Made by a program: the position numbers and the translations under genes. Of a stretch of 64,000 nt of DNA, positions 1 to 8,282 are shown piece after piece. The stretch is from Isochrysis galbana (Eukaryota > Haptophyta > Isochrysidales > Isochrysidaceae): assembly GCA_018136815.1 (NCBI GenBank), contig CM030939.1, positions 3,775,419 through 3,839,418 on the forward strand. The letters are read 5' to 3'. The notes under the pieces were generated by a model. It searched no databases. It was not told the origin of the DNA and worked only from the letters and a program-made list of their open reading frames with translations. Position 1 is the stretch's first letter, and the number at the start of each line of letters is the position of its first letter.

Positions 1-35
1 TGTGTGTGGCATGTGGCATGTGGCATGCCTTCAAG

Positions 36-145
36 AGCCTCCAGGGGTCGCCAGTCGCTAGGCGCCAGTGGCAGTGGGCAATTTAAGTTTAAGGCCTGCC
101 GGCGCAAGCGCGTCATGCGTCATCGCGCGTGCCGCAGGGGAGGGA
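36..145 (+). repeat. Partial copy of dispersed repeat family A (internal segment)
   Basis: The stretch with CCTCCAGGGG, a CGCCAG core, GGCCTGCCG and CATCGCGCGTGCCGCA matches the interior of the longer family A copy at about 33,095-33,170 and the inverted copy near 48,700-48,790. It lacks the hairpin end seen in complete copies. Homology was judged by eye; the borders are approximate. Confidence 0.45.
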
Positions 146-508
146 CCGCCACTCCACCTGCAACCTTGTGTGGACATGAATTGGCGCCCATTGGACGTCT
201 ATCGTCTCCGAGTGATGCCCGGAGAGCCCAACTTCCAACTTCGAGCTGATTCCGGGCGCGCTGCAAGCCCGTTTTCGACAATCCATCCATATGGGGGGGC
301 ATGTCAGACAGCAAATACACAGGGGCCTTCCGCACAGTCACAGTCACGCCAATCGTCCAGGCCGCGCGCCGAAATCTCGTCGCAATCAGCCATCTGCAGA
401 TCGCTTTGAATGTTGATGTCTGACGTAGTGACGTAGTCGAAGGAGCGCCGCCTCCGCCGCCGCCCCAACTTACTGGCCCGTCGCCGCCGCCGCTTTTGCC
501 GATGCTTA

Positions 509-732
509 CTTGCGGCGCTGCATCGGGCGGGAATCAAATGCCGAATGTAGCTTAGAAGATATAAAGGAACCGATCCCCCCGCGGGCGCGACCGGAAATTC
601 TTTACGGGTAGAGGGTAGAGCGTGAGCGCGGGTGACGGAGGGGGAGAGAGGGGGGGCGAATCGCACCATTTCTTGGCGAAGATTTTCGTAGCGTCAGGTA
701 GCCCCCCCCCCGGAGCTTTTATATTGGGCATC
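509..732 (+). repeat. Dispersed repeat R1, copy 1
   Basis: About 220 bp shared in direct orientation with 10,989-11,205, including GCGCTGCATCGGGCGGGAA, GCCGAATGTAGCTTAGA, a TATAAAGGAACCGAT box, TTCTTTACGGGTAGAG and CACCATTTCTTGGCGAAGAT, followed by a C tract. Copy 2 adjoins a gag-like ORF, so R1 may be the terminal part of an LTR element; that is inference. No coding frame is conserved between the two copies. Confidence 0.8.
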
Positions 733-1540
733 GCGCCACGGTCAAAAAATGCAGCCCAACCCTTACTAGTAGTTACAAAGCCCCTGTTTGACTGCCCTAT
801 AAGCACTACTAATGCCATTGTCTATTGTAATACTATTGTACCTTCTCCATGGTTGTGGTCTATGTATCCTTGGTTAGTAGTTAGTAGCATGCGTGCTCAT
901 TTATTTTCTAGATGGTGAGGATGAGACGGCTCCAGACATCCGGAGTCGGGAGTCGGGAGAGGGCCCGCTGTTCGCCACCCACACGGTGCTCCTCTTGTGC
1001 GCCGCGACAAGGGAGGTGGGCGGTGGGCGGCGAGCGTCGAGGAGGGGCGAGGGGGAGAGAGAAGTCTAAGTAGAGAAAAAAGGGGGGGGGGGGGGGACGG
1101 AGAGAGAGAGACGATGAGAGAGAGAGGGGTGGAGAGGGAGGGAGAGCAGAGGGAGGGAGAGCGAGAGCGAGAGCGAGAGCTCGGCCGGTAGCGCGAGTGG
1201 GGAGGAGGGAGGGGGTGCGTGGAGACGGAGGGGGAGGTGAGACTCGGCGTCAGACTTCTCGCCCTCCGCCCTCCCCTCGTCCTCGTCCTCCTCCCCCTCC
1301 CCCCCCTCCCCTCTTTCCCTTCCTTTGGGTTGGGGCCTTGGGGTGGCGGGAGGGACGGGTGGGCGAGCCTCTCCCTTCCCCTCCCCGCCCTCTCTACTAC
1401 ACCCTCCCATTCCCCACCCCCCCGCGGAAGCAGAGGGAGAGCAAGGCCCGAGAGAGGGGAGGCCACCGGCAGAGAGGAGTCGGAGAGCGAGCCAGGCGGG
1501 GACGAGCCGGGGGAGCGAGAGATCGCACGCGCCGGCAGGG
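733..1540. other. Intergenic, no gene recognised; GA/CT low-complexity DNA
   Basis: 733-930 is relatively AT-rich and has no recognisable feature. From about 1,000 to 1,200 the + strand is strongly purine-rich (GAGAG repeats, a G15-type run near 1,082). From about 1,250 it becomes pyrimidine-rich. ORFs here are low-complexity Arg/Gly/Pro/Ser frames in several phases and are not credible genes. Confidence 0.6.
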
Positions 1541-1631
1541 CGAGACCCTCCCTCCCTCCCTCCCTCCCTCCCTCCCTCGCTCGCCTCCCTCTTTCTCTCT
1601 TTCTCTCTTTCTCTTTGCCAGCGCATGCGTG
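1541..1631 (+). promoter_or_regulatory. Pyrimidine-rich leader of the McrB_N-AP2 gene
   Basis: A CCCTCC tandem tract followed by repeated CTTTCTCT units ends about 14 bases before the ATG at 1632. Similar CT-rich leaders precede the ATGs at 8283, 20136, 41050 and 14773 (minus). I infer a shared 5' UTR or initiator architecture. No TATA box is visible close by. Confidence 0.5.
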
Positions 1632-4600
1632 ATGCAGTTTGACGTGGAGGACATTGATGATGACGTGCCGCAGCCGAGCGAGCCTGCGCTGACGGCGCCC
1701 GCGCCCTCCGCCTTCATGGTCCAGATCTCGGGGCTCGCCAAGCGCACCGATCTCAATGGCTTATTCGGCGTGGCGACCGAATACGACGCTCACTCTGACC
1801 GGTACCGCGTGCTTGTGCTAGGCTCACGCGAGAAGGTCAACATCCGGCCGGCCAACCTAAGCTTTGGGAACGCACTCAACTCGATGTCCGGCGAGTCGCT
1901 CAAGACAATTACCGCGATACAGGAGGCGGAACTCGCGAGAAGGGCGGCGCCCGCAAGCGCAACCGATGGGGCTAGCGCGTCCTTCACACCGGCACAAGCT
2001 CGGACGGCAGCAGTTTCAGCTGGCGTTCCGATACCAGCTGGCTCGTTCGCTGCCATGCCGCAAGCGGCGAACCCCGCGTATCACGTGTTGTCAGCTCTAC
2101 CCACTTCGGGCGTGCGGCCGCTCAAAGCGCCCCCAACTTCCGTTCGTCCAGCCATAATGACTGCTGAGGCGAAGCGGCGTAAAGCAGAGGAGCGTGAGAG
2201 GCTCAAGCTTGAGCTCATTGAGCAAAAGCGTCTGCTTAAGGAGCAGGCCCGTGCACAGAAGGCGCAGGAAAGGCACGCACTTCAGCTTCAACGTGATGCA
2301 GAGAAGGCGGCGGCGCGCGAGCAGAAACTACGAATGCGCGAGAGGATGCTCCGGGAGAAGGAGAGGGCACGCGAATTAGAACGTGAAGCCCGGGATGCGG
2401 CCCGTGCTGCGGAACGGGATGCGAGAGAAGTCGAGCGATGCGTTGCTGACATGGTTAGGCGGGTCGAAATCCGGCTATATCGCGAGGCACGCGCCGAGGA
2501 AGCGGAGCGCGTCAAAACGGAGGCGAGGATGGAACGGCAAATGCGCGCCGATGAGAAGGCGCGCCGTGAGGAGGCCGAGGCAAAAATACGGGAGGAGGCA
2601 GCTCTGCGCCGTCAAGAGCAGCGCCCTGTTGTGTACACTCAGCTCAATATCAAGGGGATAGGCGTGGGCACGGCGCGTGTGTGTCTGGAGCTCTTGCAAC
2701 CGTCGGAGGTGCGGGAAGTCCCAATGGCGCTGAGTCTGGTGGCCAACCGCCTCTTCCGTGAGTACGATGCAGCGGCCAACACTGAGCCCTTTGGCCGCTC
2801 GCACCGATGGGTCCAAATGATCCGCGGCGCCGAGGCACATTTGCAGGCGGCCGTCGGTCCCAAGTACAATGTGCGCAGCTCCATGGGCTGCGGCCGCTGG
2901 GCTTTCGTGCCGTGGCTTGTCGTGGCAGATCCGGGCGAGTCGACTCAGCATGGGCTCTACCTCCAATACCTCTTCGCAGCCGACATGTCTTCGGTTTACC
3001 TTTGTCTCGGGCAGGGGACCTCCAAGCTCAAGGTTGCCTTTGGGCACGCAGCGGCCATCCGGCACCTCAACGAGGTAGCCAATTTCGTGCGCACCAAGTG
3101 TCGAGAGCTCCTTGAGCCTGGTTCAGCGTTGCACACTGCCGGGTTCGATCTGAACGGGAAGATCGACTTGCGCGCGGGCGGCAGCTCCACCCTTGCAGCG
3201 CAGTACGAGCAAGGTGTCATTGTCTCTCAAAGGTACGACGCGAAGGATGGTATGCCTGCTGAGGCTGAACTCATACGACAGTTGCGTTGCATGCTCGACT
3301 TGTATTCGCGCGTGCTCCAGGACAACGACTACATTGAGAACATTGTGAAGCCCAGCGACGCGAAGCTCGCCACAGTGTATGGCGAAAAGCTCCGTGCTAT
3401 CCACAGCTCCTTCATGAGCGACGACGAAGAGGAGGGCGAAGAGATCTGGGGCGACAATGAGGGCATGGAAGGCGTACAGGAGCGCGAGGATGCCGGCGAG
3501 GATATCCGGGCAACGATTGAAGGGCTTGCGTCAGCCCAGGCTGCGAAGGATGAGGACCACAGTTGGATCCGGCAGCCATCGAAGGCGGCCCGACGCTCCA
3601 GCTTAGCTACTGCACCCGGCGAGAACCATCGGCGGGCTGCCGCAGAAGACTCGGAGGAGGACGCATTGGCGGAGGTCGATGTGCGACTGCCAAGGCCGCG
3701 GGGGCGGCTGAAACAACACGACCGTGTGTGGTTCCGGCTCAGTGGAGTGTATGTGCGCCCACAATTCGATCTGCCGGCGCCTACGGGAAAGGGCACGAAG
3801 CGCGGACGAAGCGATGAGATAGACGCAACTGAGGAGTGGTTTGAGGCGCAGCGGAAGCGCAGCAGGGAGCGCCGTCTCATGCAAAGGGAGCGCTCACCGG
3901 GCGTCTACAACCTGCGGCGGTTCGGCGGCAGCACCCCGTCCCTTGCCGAGCCGCCTAGTCCAGACGACAGTGACACTGACTTGCAAGAGGCGGAGCCGAT
4001 CACATCCGTGGAGACGGCACCATCGGCCGTGGCCAGCCCCCCAGACGCCATAAAGGCTTGTAGCACCTTTGAAAAGCCCGTCAATGACGCCAACGCAGAT
4101 GATGCACTCGCTGGAACAGCACCAGGCCAGCCAGAGGTCCTGGCGGCATCGACGCAGGTAGATGCGGAGGCCGTCACGACGGACGGCACCATGGCTGTGG
4201 ATGGAGGCCTAGCGGCCGGTCCACAGGATCCCTGCCTACTAGATGGTGGTGCGCCGGAAACGCCAGCCCCTGCTCCGGAGTCCGGTGCCCTTTCGACGCT
4301 GAGCGACGATTTGGAGTCGTTGTTCGACCCGGAGGGTATCGACCAGGAAGAGCTCGACGGCATACTCGATGAGCAGGGCGGATTAGACGAGGAGAGCGAC
4401 GCGGCGGATGAGGGTGCCTCGTCAACTCGAGAGAGTGTGGATGACTCTACGGCCGGTGCGGCCCAACAGGATGCACCTGAGGCAACGGCAACAGAGAGCG
4501 GGTCAGATGGTGTCGAAAAGCATGCAGAGTCCACAGGGGAAGCAGCGAGCGGCACTCAAGAAAGTCGGCGCTCGCCCATAGTCGGCGTCGACCGGAAGGC

Positions 4601-5090
4601 AGTGCGGCTAATGGCCGAGCGCGCACGCGCCATTGCGGCAGCGAAGGCGGGCGTCGCCCTTGAGCTCTCGAAGGAACCCTCGCCAAATTCCCCTTCCTTT
4701 GTCACTGAGGTTGAAGGGCTGGGCAAGCTCTTGCTGTCGACGCGCAACAGTACGGGATACCAAGGTGTCTTCACACAGCGCGATAAGTTTAAGCAGCACC
4801 GTGTCCGCTACGTCACTCTCCTAAATTTTGGCGGGGTCACTAAGATGATTGGCACCTTCTCGTCCGCGCTGGAGGCCGCCATCTGTTACACACGACGCAA
4901 GCAAATCCTGGACGCCAAGAGCCTCAAATGCCCTCGTCGACCTCGTACGCGCAAGGCGCCTTGCTCGCTGCTTCCGCCTATCGCACTTGAGCACCAGCAT
5001 TCCCGGAAGCACGAAGTGCTAGCAGCGGCTGAACCCACCAAACCCGCACAGCAACTGCCGCTGCAACCAATGGAGGTGGAAGATCTGTGA
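1632..5090 (+). CDS. McrB N-terminal (DUF3578)-like and AP2-like domain protein, probable nuclear DNA-binding protein
   Basis: The product is 1152 aa. The frame is open further upstream, but that part is low-complexity Arg/Pro, so I start at the ATG after the CT-rich leader. Order of parts: an SH3-like module (about residues 37-80, with NGLFGV, DRYRV and VNIRPANL); a highly charged coiled coil (about 175-330); an McrB_N-like domain (about 330-570) with SSMGCGRWAFVPW at 416-428, GLYLQYLF at 441-448, DMSSVYLCLGQG at 451-462, and a C-terminal Tyr-Glu-x-Gly-x-Ile segment; an acidic, Ser-rich, basic-patch linker; and an AP2/ERF-like domain (about 1040-1092) with GYQGV, a basic strand, IGTFSSALEAA and a following Tyr. 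In bacterial McrB this N-terminal domain reads modified cytosine. No GTPase AAA+ domain or nuclease follows here. I infer a chromatin or DNA-modification reader or transcription regulator. Both domain calls come from motif patterns by eye. Confidence 0.8.
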   Translation: MQFDVEDIDDDVPQPSEPALTAPAPSAFMVQISGLAKRTDLNGLFGVATEYDAHSDRYRVLVLGSREKVNIRPANLSFGNALNSMSGESLKTITAIQEAELARRAAPASATDGASASFTPAQARTAAVSAGVPIPAGSFAAMPQAANPAYHVLSALPTSGVRPLKAPPTSVRPAIMTAEAKRRKAEERERLKLELIEQKRLLKEQARAQKAQERHALQLQRDAEKAAAREQKLRMRERMLREKERARELEREARDAARAAERDAREVERCVADMVRRVEIRLYREARAEEAERVKTEARMERQMRADEKARREEAEAKIREEAALRRQEQRPVVYTQLNIKGIGVGTARVCLELLQPSEVREVPMALSLVANRLFREYDAAANTEPFGRSHRWVQMIRGAEAHLQAAVGPKYNVRSSMGCGRWAFVPWLVVADPGESTQHGLYLQYLFAADMSSVYLCLGQGTSKLKVAFGHAAAIRHLNEVANFVRTKCRELLEPGSALHTAGFDLNGKIDLRAGGSSTLAAQYEQGVIVSQRYDAKDGMPAEAELIRQLRCMLDLYSRVLQDNDYIENIVKPSDAKLATVYGEKLRAIHSSFMSDDEEEGEEIWGDNEGMEGVQEREDAGEDIRATIEGLASAQAAKDEDHSWIRQPSKAARRSSLATAPGENHRRAAAEDSEEDALAEVDVRLPRPRGRLKQHDRVWFRLSGVYVRPQFDLPAPTGKGTKRGRSDEIDATEEWFEAQRKRSRERRLMQRERSPGVYNLRRFGGSTPSLAEPPSPDDSDTDLQEAEPITSVETAPSAVASPPDAIKACSTFEKPVNDANADDALAGTAPGQPEVLAASTQVDAEAVTTDGTMAVDGGLAAGPQDPCLLDGGAPETPAPAPESGALSTLSDDLESLFDPEGIDQEELDGILDEQGGLDEESDAADEGASSTRESVDDSTAGAAQQDAPEATATESGSDGVEKHAESTGEAASGTQESRRSPIVGVDRKAVRLMAERARAIAAAKAGVALELSKEPSPNSPSFVTEVEGLGKLLLSTRNSTGYQGVFTQRDKFKQHRVRYVTLLNFGGVTKMIGTFSSALEAAICYTRRKQILDAKSLKCPRRPRTRKAPCSLLPPIALEHQHSRKHEVLAAAEPTKPAQQLPLQPMEVEDL

Positions 5091-5727
5091 TCATACCATG
5101 GGGACGCTAGCTGACGCTCTTGGATCCTGTCAGAGTGCGGTGTGAGAGTCGGGTGCTAGGTAAGCTGTGCAGGGAATGCGCGCGTCGTGTGTTTCACCAG
5201 CCGTCATGTGACTTGTAGTCTCATCTTGCTGCTGGTCCCCATGAGGTCCCCATGAGCAAACTCATTCTTCAAGTTGTGCTATGCACAGCTGTTGTCGTAC
5301 TTCCTTTCGTGATGTTGAAACTGAGTCACGTTGAGTTCTGCCGACTATCGGTTCGCTCATTTTTTCGTCGCTCTTTGTCTTTGTCCCATTCTTATTCTTA
5401 CCGAGGGCTATGGGTTATAATAAGTTATAAGAGCTTAAGACTCACTTCATCATTCCTCGCTTTTAATTGTCGTTGTACAACCATATTGTTATTGTAGTAG
5501 GAGTCTCAATGGGGAGGCGAGGCGCCTCTCCTCGGGCACGATCACAAACTCCTTCCCCTCTGCCCTCTGTCACTAATCATAATCACTAATCTACTAATCG
5601 CTTATGATTGGTCGCCATGGACCATGGAGGGGGGCCTCGCCCCCCCCCCCCCCCCTTTTCTCGACTCCCCTCATGGGGGGCGAGCACCTATCATGGATAC
5701 ATCCATCTCATGCAACGTGGATGCTCA
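5091..5727. other. 3' flank of the McrB_N-AP2 gene, no further gene recognised
   Basis: The sequence becomes less GC-rich and ends in a C17-type run near 5,640. The 81-aa frame at 5,252-5,497 is not supported by any motif or composition. Confidence 0.5.
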
Positions 5728-5860
5728 ACTAAGTTTATACTTGGTTGACCCATGGGGGGGCACGAGCCCCCACCTCTCTCCACTCCTCCCCTACCATGGG
5801 GGAGGAACCACCCATCCTCCTGGCATGCCTGATGGCTTGCCAGGAGGCCACTCAACTATC
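5728..5860 (+). repeat. Family A repeat, 5' part (hairpin AACTAAG-TTTATA-CTTGGTT)
   Basis: It starts with the 20-bp hairpin at 5,728-5,747, then CCATGGGGGGG, CACGAGCCCCC, a CTCTCC tract, CATGGGGGAGGAACCACCC and CTGGCATGCCTGATGGCTTG. The same order occurs at 7,076, 32,736 and, inverted, 49,106 and 52,412. This copy stops after the GCCAGGAGG segment, where a second palindrome begins. Confidence 0.85.
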
Positions 5861-5895
5861 AGTAAAACTGATAGGGTCATGGGGGCCCCGTGCCC
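5856..5895 (+). repeat. Variant hairpin module CTATCAGT-AAA-ACTGATAG plus ATGGGGGCC
   Basis: A perfect 8-bp inverted repeat with a 3-nt loop at 5,856-5,874 is followed by GGTCATGGGGGCCCCGTG. An inverted, slightly imperfect counterpart lies at 49,903-49,942. The layout (hairpin, ATGGGGG, GC-rich palindrome) parallels the start of family A with unrelated arm sequence. Confidence 0.65.
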
Positions 5896-6604
5896 CCCTT
5901 CCTCCATCGCAGACACCCCCTGGGTGGGCCTGCACTAGGGCCAGGTCAATACTTCTAGCAAAACTTGCCCAAACTTCTCGGCCAAACTTGCGGGAATCTT
6001 GTAGCGGACTACCCAAACTTCTCGTGTAACTTCTCACAATTTGTCGTGCCGAAAGTAGCCGCAGGTACATCTGCAACACGTTTTCCCCTTACTTAGGAGA
6101 CCAAAAAAAACTCAATCGCAACGCAACACAGATAACACATAACCAACTACCAACTACGTACGTACGCCGCCTTTCGCCTTTCATACTTCATACACACATT
6201 GTCATTTAGCTATACACATGACACATATATATCTACTATGATATATTCGTTCGATGTATGTGTATGTTGTATGTTCAATATTGTACGTGCTTGTAAGATA
6301 TTCACATTCAAGAGCAAGGACAACACAAACACAAACCATCATCACAGCACACAGCACACTCCTCATCCTCATCCGACTCATCCGCACCCGCGGAGGCTAC
6401 CATGGGGTCTGGGACCCAAGGCCCAAGGGCACCGGATATGTGCTAGTTACACCTATCCGGTCACCATATCCAAAAATCTCGTGATTGAGATTGATGAATC
6501 CTCAATCTTGACTTTGACTTGGTCAATTTTCGCCCTTTTGGAAGTTAAAATAGAAAATAGAAATAGCTGTTTGACCGCCGTATCAGTATCAGTGCCCCCC
6601 CCCG
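5896..6604. other. Intergenic, no gene recognised
   Basis: AT-richer DNA with CATACA/ACACAT microsatellite-like stretches at about 6,190-6,370. The longest frame (6,199-6,654) is low-complexity His/Thr and has no recognisable domain. Confidence 0.5.
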
Positions 6605-6735
6605 TATCACTCGGGACATCTGGCTCGTTAGGCATGGCGGGATTCCGGGACTGAAAAGTTGTGTCCTATTAGCTAGTGGCTAGTGGGGTTGGGGTTGGCT
6701 GTTGGCTAGGATATAACAATAATTAATTTATTTAA
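6605..6735 (+). repeat. Dispersed repeat R2, copy 1
   Basis: It shares ATGGCGGGATTCCGGGAC, AAAAGTTGTGTCC, AATTAGCTAGTGG-type and GGCTAGGATATAACA segments with 7,843-7,950. A shorter piece (ATCACTCGGACATCTGGCTC) recurs at 17,967-17,990. No coding potential is shared. Confidence 0.75.
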
Positions 6736-7075
6736 CTCCTTCCTCTCTGGCCCTCTGTTAAGCCATGGCTCATGGTGCCATGGTATACCGCTTTACGCTT
6801 TACCTTTGCCTTTGCTGGGATATGAGCATGTGTACCATATGGCTGAGGCATCAATCACCACATCTCAGACCCACAGCGGGCGCCAATCGTCGATCGTGAC
6901 TCTCACTCTCATGCCCCCGCACGGGGTGCCTTCGACCTGACCTGGCCCCCACATCCTGGCAACCAGGCAGAGAGTAGGAGTAATCCCTCCGTACTCCGCC
7001 GACAGAAAAGTTGGTAAGTCGCCCGACCAAACCAACGGGCTTTTTCGTGTGTACTCCACTTGAGTACAGTAGAAC

Positions 7076-7660
7076 AACTAAGTTTATACTTAGTTCGCCC
7101 ATGGGGGGGCACGAGCCCCCCTCTCTCTCCACTCCTCCCCTGCCATGGGGGAGGAACCACCCACTCTCCTGGCACGCCTGATGGCTTGCCAGGAGCACAC
7201 AGCCCTGCTGACCCATTCCTCTCCCCACAGGCCCGCCTGATTCGCCCGCCCTGGCCCGTCGTGGCCTGCCCATCCCTCTGACCAGCCCCTCCTCCCCCTG
7301 GGCCCCCCTGATCAGGACCCCCAGCCAGCTCCAGTCGACTGGCAGGGGCTCGAGAGCCAGCGAGGGAGAGGCAGGAGGGGCCAGGGCCATGCCCCAGCCT
7401 CACCTGCCCCCTGAGCTGCGCTCCCAGGCCCCTGCCGGCCTCCTGGGGACCTGAAGAGGGGCCGCAGGCGCGCGCCATGGGCCCCCGCCGCAGGGAAGAG
7501 AGGAGGAAAAGGGAAGAGGGAGGGGAGGGGGGAGCGGCAGCTCTCCCCTCCGGCAGAAACGTGTCTTCTCGCCCCGTTTGGGTAAGAGAAGACGGGGGCG
7601 CCAGAGCCAGGAGGGAAGGGCCGCGGCTCGCCGCGGCCACTCGCTTCGGCGAGGAGAGAT
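7076..7660 (+). repeat. Family A repeat, long copy
   Basis: It begins with the perfect hairpin AACTAAG-TTTATA-CTTAGTT (7,076-7,095) and CGCCCATGGGGGGG, then the CT-rich and CATGGGGGAGGAACCACC segments, and runs through GCCAGCGAGGGAGAGGCAGG and a GGGGACCTGAAG...CGCGCCATGGGC segment to CGGCTCGCCGCGGCC. The last 270 bp are shared with 17,689-18,000. Frames inside are open but not conserved as protein. Confidence 0.8.
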
Positions 7661-7842
7661 TAGCGCTCCTGGGCCCCTATTCACGAGTGCCCCCCCCCCC
7701 GCGTTGCTTTTACCCGAAAGGGGTTTCCCCCCAGCGTGGACTCGAGGAGAGGACGTGCTGGGGTGCGCGGGGTCGGTGCGTGCACTGGGGGGAGGACAAA
7801 TATCGAGGGGAGGGGGCAGTGGGGCAGTGCCCTCTCCCCCCG

Positions 7843-7950
7843 GTAGCACTCGGACACCTGGCCCGTCAGGCATGGCGGGATTCCGGGACGGAAAAGTTGT
7901 GTCCAATTAGCTAGTGGGGTTGGCTAGGATATAACATTAATTATTTTATT
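7843..7950 (+). repeat. Dispersed repeat R2, copy 2
   Basis: Direct counterpart of 6,605-6,735, with the GGCATGGCGGGATTCCGGGA and GGCTAGGATATAACATTAAT segments. It lies directly downstream of the family A copy, an arrangement also hinted at near 17,960. Confidence 0.75.
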
Positions 7951-8144
7951 TTTATTATATACTTGAGTACAGTAGAATAAGTGTTTTTCCTTTCGGGGCT
8001 TCGTTGTACGAATCTCCGCTGGCTCTTCCATCTATAGTAGTAGTTTCGAGCTTTCGAAAGCATTCCTTGATTGCTGCTGCTCTCTTGACTGGCGCGGCGG
8101 GAGGATCCCCTCGCGCGGCTGCCGCGGCGTGACCCACTGCCATC

Positions 8145-8282
8145 CTTCCATCCTCCTCCTCCTCCCTTCCACCTCCCCCGCCCTCACCCCCACCCACCCA
8201 CCCACCCACTCCTATCTTCTCCTTCTCTCCTTTCCCTCCCTCTCCTTCCCTTCTCTCTGTCTCTCACTCCTCGCGCAACAGG
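8145..8282 (+). promoter_or_regulatory. Pyrimidine-rich leader of the Rieske oxygenase gene
   Basis: Nearly continuous C/T sequence (TCCTCC, CCCACCCACCCA and TCTCCTTCCC runs) leads to CGCAACAGG immediately before the ATG. The CAG just before the start codon could also be a splice acceptor from an upstream non-coding exon; I cannot tell. Confidence 0.45.

Noticed and set aside
5252-5497. 81-aa hydrophobic frame after the first gene
   Set aside because: No homology, unusual composition and no leader; it probably is 3' UTR or intergenic DNA.
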